Source: Lentinula raphanica (taxonomy: Eukaryota > Basidiomycota > Agaricomycetes > Agaricales > Omphalotaceae). Taken from it: a stretch of DNA of 64,000 bases. The stretch lies in contig JANVFP010000007.1 of assembly GCA_027919835.1 (NCBI GenBank), forward strand, positions 496,001 through 560,000, written 5' to 3'. Within the stretch, counting starts at the first letter, position 1; every line of letters begins with the position of its first letter. Below the pieces are notes generated by a model. It was given only the letters and a program-made list of their open reading frames with translations. It had not been told where the DNA came from and searched no databases. Shown here in pieces: positions 11,105 to 21,429 of this stretch. Position numbers and translations under genes: made by a program.

Positions 11105-12574
11105 CATAAGTGAGTGATTGATCTCTCAGAGGAAGTGCAGACTTGGGCTCAATTTGACGTTTAGATCTCCTGTAGCTTTTACACAAAGTGATGTTATGAA
11201 TATGAGAAGGCTGTTATGAAGTGTCAATGAGTTATACTGCAGAGTCACACTGGGATAAAAATGCAATTTGCCAGGGAGTCCTCAAGTTCAATAATATGGT
11301 GTTACATATGCAGCTAGCTGATTCAGAGCAAGTATATTGCCAGTGGTAGGTGCAAGAAGTAGTACATTGAACATCATAATCTGTTGCCAACTCGCACAAC
11401 TTAATTGGAGTCACCAACAGGCTTTTTTCAGATGTCCTAGCAAACCAATATGCCATCAATCCAAGCTCCTTGAAGTTTGAACTATGACAACAGTCAACTC
11501 CTCTTTGTCAACAAGATATCTGATATAACTACAGTTCTCTTCATCACTCAGTAGAGATCGGGAGGCTGCTCTCAAGCAGGTGATGAACCATGATTAGATC
11601 CAAAGTGTGCAACTACCATCTATGTTCTCCCCTCTTTGCCATCAATTGATTTTTTGTCTCCAAGTTCAGCAATTCTGAGCAAGACTTTTGGTCAATCTTG
11701 AATGTGCTATCATCTATGTCACTGCTTGATTTCTCTCATCATGGTAATCTATGTTGCTATGATATACTAACTTATTAATGGTCTACCATCATGCCACTGT
11801 GGTAAATAGTCTCTCCAGGCCCTAGGCAGACTCTTACTTTTTGCAAGATTTGAAGCTTAGGTCTAAGGGAATTTTAGACTGTAATGCTGGCTGCCATTTC
11901 AGAATCTGGTCAGTGGTGTTGAGCGACGAGAGGGGATGAGTTAGCAGAGACCCGATCGGACTGGCAAGGCTATGGCCTCCCATATGGACTCGACGAAAAT
12001 TTACTTACTTTCAAGTTTCACTTATACTTCCATTTTTTGAGATCCGGTTGAATGTTATTTATACTCGCATAGCCCACCATTTGCCCTCAGTCATTTGCAC
12101 ATATTCGTGCGCTTCTGAGGGTACGTTCTGTTCGGTATCTTTGCCTGTACTGTTAAACTGACTTATATATTCCTAGATTGATTACTTATTCTAGTTTCTA
12201 CAGGTAGATACTGAATTCGAGTCGTTTGCACATATTCATGCGCTTCTGAGGATCGATTACTTATTCTAGTTTCTACAAGTGGTGAGTAACCATAAGTTGT
12301 AGACATAATCCAAGTTATACCACACAATTCATGCAAAAGAATGGGTTCCATGATGATTGCAACATGAACTCATCCTCATGGTGATCTAAGTCTCCAACCA
12401 TGGCTACCAGTTGATGAACTTTGGCATAAGAATGATCTTTGATTTTCCTGCTGCACAGCATACTTGAGCCCTTTGGCTTGACCACTGCCACCTTGAGTAT
12501 CAATAAAACAAGTACTGACAGTTCCAATATTCCTCCATTCCAGGTCCCCATTACAAATAACTTCTACAATATCG
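11105..12574. other. CpG-poor intergenic region before copy C
   Basis: No gene seen. CpG is nearly absent over long parts (for example 11221-11340 and 12301-12540). The segment near 11540-11760 is a decayed copy of the region upstream of copy B. Confidence 0.55.
12090..12281 (+). repeat. Interleaved duplicated segments
   Basis: A 31-bp segment (TTTGCACATATTC...GCGCTTCTGAGG) at 12090-12120 recurs at 12221-12251, and a 28-bp segment (ATTACTTATTCTAGTTTCTA core) at 12176-12203 recurs at 12251-12279. Together they form a partial tandem duplication of about 75-130 bp spacing. Confidence 0.7.
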
Positions 12575-13851
12575 ATGATGCATTGCATCCTTCAATGTGC
12601 AGTGATTTTACTTGTGTTCCTCTGCAACAAAGGTATTTACTCCATATTCCTTAATGTCACTGTTAAGAACTCAGATTACCTCCTCTCCATTTTTCAGTCT
12701 TCACAGTTGAATCCAACTTGGCATTGTATCAATTCAGTAGTGAAACTCCTTCCACAACAATTGGCACACAATGGGCTGTACCTCTTGGGACCAATTCAGT
12801 GACCCAAACTACCTTTTTAATCAAGCAGCTTGTGGAAACCTCTGAATGGGTTACATTCTCAGATGCATCTGTGCCTGAGTTTGTCACCATTACAGGCACT
12901 GAGAATATTGGTGGGCACTGTTGCATCACATTTTTTTCAAACTAACATTCTGATCTGTTGTGTCCTTCAATTTGTTTGAATTTTTGCTTAGCTACTGCTG
13001 TTGTATCCGCATCTGGCTTCATCTGGGATAAGAACTTTAATGATGGCTTTGTTGAAGAGTGTCATTTCACTTCTTCAGAAAGTGGTGAATGTATCATAGA
13101 AATCACCTATGATCCTGAACATGTCAGCACTGCCTCAACAATTAATTCTGGACCAGCACATACCCTTCAGGTCATCCCAATAACATCAACCACATCCACT
13201 GGTGTCATAGATGAGGCTCCAACTGATCAGGTGTCAACTGTCAAGGCTCTCATTGTTGCTGGAATAATTGCTGGTGGTCTATTAGTTATTATTTGCATAG
13301 TTGCACTTCTATGGTATTGGCGAAGGCGAAGGCAACAAATACAAAAATCTAATACTGAAAGAAAATCTGAATCAGCAATGTAAGTAATTAGTACTGCTAA
13401 ATTCCATTGTTGAAATCCTCATGGTACAGTAATATCCCATAACTGATTCTTTTGCCACTTAGGGGTACTGATGAAGAGATCACTCCAGAAAATGCTGAGT
13501 ATAGCTTGCTACCTACTTTAGCACCCAATCATAGTAAGTATTCAGTCTTCAGTATTGAAAATCAGCTGATGATATCTTATCTCTTACAAAGACTATCATG
13601 GGTCGATTCAAGATGCACAACCTGAACAGTTTGATAGTTCATATCTGGGAATTGAGAGTAGCCAGGAGCCTTTGCATGAACATGATGACTTGGGAGGGCA
13701 TTCTGGACATCAGGATTATGCAATTCTTCAGCACATCCAGCATGGAATGAATGAGATCCTGGTTCGGCTTGGACGGTTGGAGCAGGAGAACCCTCCTGAA
13801 TATGTATCACAAGCAAGCAGTCAATCCTTCAGAGGGAGCAGAATTAGCTGA
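12575..13851 (+). CDS. Single-pass surface protein, copy C, CpG-depleted
   Basis: Five-exon model, 329 residues: 12575-12632, 12698-12910, 12992-13379, 13463-13533, 13592-13851. Introns sit at the same places as in copies A and B, and all phases agree. Signal peptide, YQFSSETP motif, Cys pair (CHFTSSESGEC), membrane helix (LIVAGIIAGGLLVIICIVALLW), basic patch and C-terminal helix (IQHGMNEILVRLGRLEQ) are all kept. The exons contain very few CG dinucleotides compared with copy B, and codons differ by C-to-T and G-to-A changes. The open frame suggests that it is still a gene, or became CpG-poor recently. Function unknown. Confidence 0.72.
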
Positions 13852-14329
13852 ACTGTACATTGCCATGGTTTTTCAGAAGTGACACTATACATAGTACATA
13901 CATGATACACTGTAAATAAAAACCATTATGACATAACTATCAAGCTATTACAGGACATTTGACAGTGGACATTCACCTGTCAGAGATAGTCAACGGTTAG
14001 TATCATTGAGTGTGTTAACCTGGCGCAGTGGTGATGCTTTGCCCGGCCCTCCATGTCACAGCATGAATGGGCAACTTCAGAAATTAAAACCAGACATGCC
14101 AGATCATCAGATTTGGAGCTAAAGTTAGATACTCATACCTATGCTGTTAGAGATTCCAATTAAGGAGGGAGGGGCACCAAACTTGCGTTACTGCTAGAGG
14201 AGAGCAACGAATGAGAGTTGGCAATAAAAGATTGAATTACAGCTTCCAAACAATATATGCAAAGTTATGAACCAAGAGGCGCCTATCCTTAGCGCCTCAT
14301 GATGCTGCGATATTTTGATTGCCACAAAT
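13852..14329. other. Intergenic region after copy C
   Basis: No coding signal or repeat was recognised. It borders the inverted-repeat element. Confidence 0.4.
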
Positions 14330-14478
14330 GCCGGCCATAGGATTTCCCTAATCTCGTTCCCAGATGTTCTCAACGCGGTATCTGGATATGCGGTCCGTGT
14401 TGACAGGAAAAAAATACAGATGTAAACATTGGTACAAACAAAAAAAACAAACAACCCGCCGCGTCGTAGAACATCTGG
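14330..14478 (+). repeat. Left inverted end
   Basis: Diverged inverted copy of 16081-16206, with internal AGATGTTCT and AGAACATCT inverted words about 105 bp apart. Confidence 0.6.
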
Positions 14479-16080
14479 TGCAATTTGTTTGCAAGGGGGT
14501 GCCTCAATACATAGCCACCGTGACATCCGTGTGACTCAGCTAGTCCCTGCTACATAGTCTGTAGATAGTATCAGTGCTCGCGCTCCATGCCATTTGCCTT
14601 ATGAAGAAAATAATGGATTCATGGTAGTACCAGGTCTGTCATTGCACGTGAAGTCTTTTCTCAGCAGAACACCCTGTCATCAGAAGGATGAATATGATAT
14701 GATTATGGAACGTTGTACATGTGTGTAGTAGTCAAGAGTAAGTCGAGTGTATCAAGATCTAATTTTGCGGCCTTCAGGCTTCATGTTATGAACGAACCAT
14801 GCGATGTTCGGGCAATCCGTTGTACATTGCGCAAGTTTTGGATTCCTTAAAAGGAGCCGTGAGTGAATGGATCGTGCTCGAGAATCAAGTTCTATGTCTG
14901 AAGATGTGATATTTACTTCATATTCAGCATTTCCTATATGCTGGAAAAAGGGTCAGAGCATGAAATAATCAGACGTATAATACACGCACATTCTGTATGT
15001 CCTAACTCCGAGTGTCTCCTTCCACTGCAATAGCATACCAGCCCATCTCATTGAACCAGCTTCTTTGGTGACCACTTGTTGAGCAGGAACCATTAGAGCC
15101 ACGAGCGACTGAGATGCAGGACGTCGGATATGAGAAAGAAGGTAGAGACAGGCAGTCTGAGGCAGAAGGAAGGATGCCTGAAGGAGGGAAGAACCGCGGT
15201 TGGCTGTCACGCTAGTGGTGGCTGTGTATCAAGGCGCCCCCTTGGTTACGAAATGCACCAGACACACCGAAATTGGAAAAAATTCCACCGAGCAGAAATT
15301 TGTACAGATTGCAGAAAATTCAGTAAATATTACACTCACTCTGAAATTAGGAAGGAAACTTGATATTTCTACATAAGTAAAATAAGAGCCAAAAGTTAAG
15401 ATTTCAATGTATATTTTGTGTTATTGAAAATGAGCATTGAAATTATATGAATATAAAAGGAAGAAATTGCTATCGAAATTAGATTTCTCCAAAGTCATTT
15501 CAATATGCGTGAATGAAGAACTTTTGTATGAGGGGAAATTTCATTGTAAACCTGTATAAACAATAAGATTGAGATACATGCTGAATTGAGATATTTCGGG
15601 CTCCATATGGCAACATATGAAATTTTTGCAGAAATTCTGGATTTCAGAACTACTGAAAATGGCAATTTGTATTCAAATCAGGGTTTTCAGCAGATCCAAA
15701 ACTCCGGCTTTTGGCAACATTTTTGTCTTTCCCAATAGTACAATAGAAAAGTTGCCATTCAGATTATATTTCAACACCAAAGAAGTTAAAGATTTCCACA
15801 AAAATTTCTATTTGTATGAATCGCAATGATTCAGTAGGGAAGAAATATGCACCAAAAGTTTTGCTTTCTGTATTATTTTTTCCTGATAATATTTGTAAGC
15901 TTTCAAAACACTTATCATTAGATGCAATAGTTCTACTAATTTGGCTACTTTTGAATAAGTTTTTGTCAATGTGGAAATTTGATATTTTAGTTCTATTTTC
16001 TGATTTTCTGAATGTTTGTATGAAATTTTTGCTATCAGGAAAGAATTCTGCTCGAAGGAATTTATTCCACTTCCAGTGTG

Positions 16081-16206
16081 AGATGTTCTAGGGAACGACC
16101 CGATGTTTGTTTTTTTGTTTGTTCAGTTATTTACATTTGTATTTTCGCGGCACTGGGATGCCGGAGTTCCCTAGAACATCTGGGTACGAGATTAGGATTT
16201 CCGGCT
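16081..16206 (-). repeat. Right inverted end
   Basis: Carries AGATGTTCTAGGGAAC and, about 80 bp on, its near-perfect reverse complement GTTCCCTAGAACATCT. This short unit looks like a MITE with 16-bp inverted repeats. Confidence 0.6.
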
Positions 16207-17227
16207 CGATAGCGATGTTGGTGGGGAAAATTAAAATAATTAAAGAATTCCTAAAAAGGAAAGAGGAGAAAGAAAGAAAGAGAAAAGCAAGAGCTGTATT
16301 GTATTATATACCATTATTTCTACACTGTCAGCTCACTGCTACCATAAGGCATCACATACACCAGTAGTCAATTGCTGAAGCAATGTGAGATGCACGTAAC
16401 AATTGATGCAGAAAATTCACCTCAAAATTCCATATTTGGAACACTATCTCTCGGATACTGAGGTATCCGGTTTGCCGTTCTCTGCCGGGCTTGGATAGCG
16501 TTCCTAAAACGGAATAAATCCAGATTTTTTAGGCGCGCCGCTGCGCGGCGCGGCCTCTACACAACAACGATGATACTTTTGAGTTGGAATGATGTTGCCC
16601 TCGGGTCTGTAATCATTTGCAGAATTATGTTTAGGCAGAGTTGCTGGGTCAGTGCAACTACTGAGAAGGTTTAGGGCCTTAATACTAGGATTGAGCACTT
16701 GGGAAGATGCAAGCTTGAAAGTTGTGGTTGAAAGAGTATTAATAATAGTACAGCACTCTGACTATAGTCTTGCTATAAGAAAAGGCAGAAATGGTTCACT
16801 TCTGGCTGCTGTGAACTACATACATAGTATACTGCTGCCCATTGCAAAGATTGTGGGGCAACGAGCACACCGGTGACCGAGTTGTGAGACAGTTAGTCGT
16901 GGGAATGATTTTCCTCAATCAGATAGTTACCTAATATTTTGCTATTCGCTATCGCTATCTTCCACCAGCATCAGTATCGAGCCGGATTTCCCGGTACCCA
17001 ACTCTGTCATGTATCCTGCTATTACCTATACCTCCTTCAATTTTTGTTGATGCAACTCCATAACTCCATATCAACTCTACCTAGTCAGCCGTTCTATCCG
17101 GATGTTGGGTGAAAGTTCGTGACAGAATCATACAGAGAAGAGTTTCCAAGCTCAGGCTTTCCTTTGTTCGAACTTAGGCAGGCGCTAGGTCCCTCTTCTC
17201 TCGACTGTCATCTTTGCTACATTTCCA
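16207..17227. other. Gene-free region upstream of the HeLo-like gene
   Basis: No supported coding frame. It contains the GC-rich hairpin at 16534-16552 and otherwise unremarkable sequence. Confidence 0.45.
16534..16552. repeat. GC-rich hairpin
   Basis: GCGCCGC, loop TGC, GCGGCGC, in an AT-rich setting. Such compact GC palindromes often mark dispersed repeats; copies elsewhere in the genome cannot be checked here. Confidence 0.6.
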
Positions 17228-18950
17228 ATGGAAGCAAAAGTTGAGGCTGAGGAAGATAATCGCCCAGGTTTGCTCCATGGTGAGCATGGAAAAGGAGGAC
17301 GTACGACGCCGCCAGGAAAGAAAAGGACTCGGATGGGGCTCGGATCGTCCAACTTCAAGGCCCAGTCTACTAAGAAGAACTGTGATGCCGACGCTCTGTC
17401 CTCGAATCCGACAAAATTCATTGGCAGACCAAGGGCATCTACAGCTTACATCGTAACTGATCACGCTGTAATAGCATTGGTGGCTGTAGCTCAGTTCGCT
17501 CCCGTACCATATCTGGGCGCCCTTGCTTCAATCACTTCAACTATTTGGCATACAGTACAGGTGTGTCGCTTGACCTTTTGCCACTCCAGTCGAATCACAA
17601 ATTCATTTAGAATGCGAGAAATAACGTGGATTCTCTGAACCAATTGGCCTCTACAGCTATTTGCCTAGCTACCACCGTGACCGACACCTACAATCGTCTT
17701 CATCCGAATCCATCTCAAACCATCGACCAAGATTCAACAATCAATGAATGCCCAAAAGATTCTTTATTAGATCAATATGTGGAAAGTTTGATCAGGTATG
17801 TCCTCAAACTTGCATCGATGTGCATACGATTTGGTTGATCTGTCTGTGCCACTGTTTTAGTATAATGAAGGAAATCAAAGACTTTGTCGACTCCTTCATT
17901 TCTCGGAATATCTTTCGAAGAATCTTATCTTCGAAGTCCGATCTGAATCACATCCAAGACTACGAGGATCACCTACAGAAAGCGCTGGATCGCTTTACGG
18001 TAGACTGCAGTCTGTCATAGTCCGTTGATATCCTGACACTTATTCACTCAGCTCCAATCAAACATAACTTTACAAAGCAGAGTGTTCAAAATATCAACAC
18101 AACAGGATGATATGGTTCGGCACTTTCGAATACACCTTGCTCCTCATACCCATCCATTCGAATAGATCAAAAAGCAAGATAATGTCCATTCGGCTCTGCA
18201 AACATTGCAGAACTCTCTTCAATCCAATGAGATCGGAAAAGGACAACCTCCATGTAGCGAGATTACTGGCGAAACCCCAAGTAGACGCCCCCCTGAGATG
18301 AATCCAGCTGTCATCTCGCCCGTCAATTGTCCGAATTGTAAGGGCGTTTTGAACCGTCATATCGATATAGCTCACTCGTTTCTGATATAGATCAGACCCA
18401 TGATATGGTCAATCCACCAATTAGTCCCACTGAGTGTGAGCTTCGATCTCATTCGCCTCGTTCTGAACCCATGTCCAACCTCCCTTCTCATACGCATGCC
18501 CAGGTTCTCCTTTAAGTGAGAGTCCAACTACATGGGTCGAAGGCAGGTCGCTTCCATCCATACAAACATCTCCACCAGTGTCCACTGATTACCCACAAGC
18601 CCCAACATCAAATCCATTTGAGAACTTGTGCAACTCATCAGGGAACATCACTGTGAATTATATCTCAGGAGACCATCATGTCAACTCATATGTGGACCAG
18701 TCCCGTCGAGAGAATTTCAAGAACCATTATACGATGGGGGCCCAGACCAATAGGTCGAAGAAGAATTATGCATTCTACGGTGATTCAGGTATGAGCCGCG
18801 CATCCGAACGTTATCTTCATATCTGATGACCATCGTACGCCTGCAGCAGCCGAAGCGCGTTACCATTATTCACCGATCCCAGCATTACCTTTTCATCACT
18901 ATCATCATAGAGGATATGATGAGCAGACCAAGGTTTACTCCCGCTACTAG
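17228..18950 (+). CDS. MLKL/HeLo-like helical protein with Asn/His/Tyr-rich tail
   Basis: Nine-exon model, 420 residues: 17228-17560, 17611-17795, 17861-17999, 18052-18114, 18166-18337, 18391-18435, 18504-18515, 18579-18788, 18847-18950. Every phase agrees, but the 12-nt seventh exon is only inferred. Order: a basic disordered leader; from about residue 74 a hydrophobic segment (AVIALVAVAQFAPVPYLGAL); then helices (NVDSLNQLASTAICL, LLDQYVESLIRSIMKEI, DYEDHLQKALDRFTLQS, coiled QDNVHSALQTLQNSLQS); then a polar tail with GNITVNYISGDHHVN and a His/Tyr-rich end. The helical part fits the MLKL N-terminal/HeLo-like domain often found at the start of agaricomycete signalling proteins. Its relatives permeabilise membranes in programmed cell death. 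No kinase, lipase or NACHT domain follows. Confidence 0.6.
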
Positions 18951-19336
18951 GAATACTTTTTAGTCTAAGGTCGTCAGGTCCTGGTTTGACTTCGAGCGTT
19001 TTCAAGAACAAGTTGTACACGATCATGATGTACTATGCTTTCTGATTCACCCTATGCTGAATCTATCTTTCCCGGTTGATTCCACCACGAAACTGACAAC
19101 GCGCCTACTCAGGCCTACTCACAACTATAGCTCCGTGGAACATCCGGCTGCCGCTGCGAGTTCATCATCATCGGCGAACGCCCCCTTATTAGAGTACACA
19201 CGTCGTGACTTGCAACTCATCCGAGTTGTTTCCGGGGCGAGCTTTAAGAATCGCATCAGTTGATTTCGGGATTGAGCAGCATCATATAACATCAGATAAC
19301 ACAACACACTGCATCATACAACACACAACACACAAC
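18951..19336. other. Upstream region of the MDR gene
   Basis: No gene seen. A CA-rich leader (ACACAACACAC words) directly precedes the ATG at 19337 and is probably the 5' untranslated region. Confidence 0.5.
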
Positions 19337-20653
19337 ATGTCACTGCAGAAAGCGCTCGTCCTCGAAAAGGCAAAGACCCCTTTCGTCTTAAACTCGATAC
19401 CGATCCCGAAGCCTGGTGCGGGTGAGATACTGGTCAAGGTACTCGCGTGTGCATTGAACCCGGTCGATGCTGCTGTGCAGGCGATTGATATCATACCTAA
19501 TGTACCGTATCCCGCTGTGCTTGGACTTGATGTCGCGGGGGACGTGGAGGAAGTGGGTGAGGGGGTTGAGGGGTATGTTAAAGGAGACCGTGTGTGAGTA
19601 ATACACTGAAGACTACTTCGGACTCCTATCGCTCATATAGTTCGACCCAGCTTTCTGTCTGCAGGCTACTCCATGGCTTATGGGGGACTGCAGCAGTATA
19701 CTCTGAAAACTGTCGCTGATCCTGACATTGGAAAGGTGAAGACCGTAGCTTTATCCATCGCATCGTTCGATTGACGTCGCCGTCGTACCCTCTAGATCCC
19801 ACCTCACATCAGCTACAGCGAAGCAGCCACGATCCCGCTCACCTTCGCGACCGCAGCGATCCCCCTACTCTCCGCCAACCCTATCGGAGCAGGTCTCAAC
19901 CCCCATCTCGACCCCAAAGTCAGTTTCGACGGAGAGCCTGCGCTCGTCATCGGAGGTGGCAGCTCCGTAGGTCAATTTGGTGCGTACATCAGAGTCCCTC
20001 CGAGTTCGATCTTCGAAGTAACGGTCTTGACGGGGGTTCTGTGTTGTTATTATATCATAGCAATCCAGATCTACAAGTACCTCGGATTCAGCACGATCAT
20101 CACCTACGCTTCGTCAAAGCATACCGAGTACCTAAAGTCCCTCGGCGCGACACATATCATCGACCGTACCCAAGTATCACTTTCTACCCTCCCCAACGCT
20201 CTCAAATCCGTCACCTCGCAACCCATCAAGAACATCTACGTCGCCAGTGGCATCCGGGAAGGCGGGGAGGAAGCGGGTTACGCGTGTCTCGCTCACGGCG
20301 GACAGCTGGTAGTAGCGATTCCTGTTACTAAGAAGCAAGAAGATGCCGAGGCGACGGGGAGAAGGATTTATGGAGTGTATGGGTCGGCGAAGATTGAACC
20401 TAATATTGAGTTTGGGAAGGAGATGTGGAAGAATTTGCCGAGGCTCGTTGATGAGGGTGTTATTAAGGTAAGCCCTTAGCCATGCGGGTTATTGTGGTGC
20501 TCAAGATCAGGCTAATGTGGGTTCCGTGCGTAGCCTAACCGTTTTGAAGTGTTGCCCAAGGGCTTGCTCAGTGTCCCCGATGCTTTACCAAGATTTTTGA
20601 CCGGTGGAGTTAGTGGAGTGAAGCTTGTAGTCAACCCACAGGATACTGTATAA
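19337..20653 (+). CDS. Zinc-free MDR oxidoreductase (enoyl/quinone reductase-like)
   Basis: Five-exon model, 350 residues: 19337-19593, 19651-19735, 19796-19979, 20061-20467, 20534-20653. The N-terminal catalytic fold has the family signatures PKPGAGEILVKV, CALNPVDA and PAVLGLDVAGDVEEVG. It is followed by SEAATIPLTFATA and the NAD(P)H-binding turn VIGGGSSVGQF, then a second half ending in LTGGVSGVKLVVNPQDTV. The Cys/His ligands of zinc alcohol dehydrogenases are not evident, so it fits the zinc-free quinone/trans-enoyl reductase branch. These enzymes use NADPH to reduce activated double bonds or carbonyls. The substrate is unknown. No signal peptide, so probably cytosolic. Confidence 0.88.
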
Positions 20654-21429
20654 TGAACTTCTTCTTTTGAGTTTCGTTCAATAGCCCTTGAACAGCTGTA
20701 ATACTTAGTCAACGTTCTGAACATTCATAACATTCATAACCTTGGTCCTTAAGCGGGGTTCGTGCAAGAATTCCTACCTCATTCCTCCTCATTCCCACAT
20801 TTCCATGTTTTGCTTCTTTCCTTCCTTTCGCTGTCATGAAGCTCGAAATAAGGAAGTCTCGTTCCACAGGCTGTAAACTTGAAGAATGTTGAGGTTCATA
20901 CACGTTAATTCCATGAGGGTTTGGCTGGGACTCCAGGAGCTTACTTTGATGAATGAGAATCGCGATCTGCCTTATTCTGTAAGCAGCTAGTCTGCGCCGT
21001 GAGGAGCCTGACGTTGAGAGGGAGTGCGCCACCATGTCGTAGTGACAGCGATGTGGAAAGAGTAGTAAATGTGTACGGTGTCGGGTGTCGTTAATTTCAA
21101 ATGGTGGAAATGGGCGCCAAATGGGCGCTCGTTGCCGGAACGGAGAAACGGATGGCTCTGCGTCGTCGGACTCGTAAGTATCGATGTTTTCGGGCAGTTT
21201 TTTGAGTCAATTCCCCTTCGCTGTAGTGATTATACGACATCCAAGAAGTTTGTGAAGTTAGAGAGGGAAAAGAAAGTAACCTTAACCTAATAAATTCCCA
21301 CGTCCGCAAGCCCTCTGTCACCTTTTTCTACGAATCAGTTTTTCACCTAAATTTCCAACCCCCAGGGACTCCTGTTCACCAATCTCCTTCAATTTTTTGC
21401 CGAGAATTCAAGTAAAGCAGGGTCGTGGA
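20654..21429. other. Intergenic region
   Basis: No supported gene or repeat. The 3' part is the leader of the AT-hook gene. The frame of that gene extends to 21397, but only through a TTG codon. Confidence 0.5.

Larger units (their letters stand above)
14330..16206. mobile_element. Probable non-autonomous element with long inverted ends
   Basis: The ends are inverted relatives: about 14330-14478 resembles the reverse complement of about 16081-16206, including CTAATCTCGT, CCCAGATGTTCT and a run of AACAAACAAAAAAA. Each end is itself flanked by a small inverted pair (AGATGTTCT / AGAACATCT). The interior has no transposase frame and is AT-rich from about 15290 to 16080, with many GAAATTT-like words. 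It could be one element of about 1.9 kb, or two small MITE-like copies in opposite orientation. A target-site duplication was not established. Confidence 0.45.
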
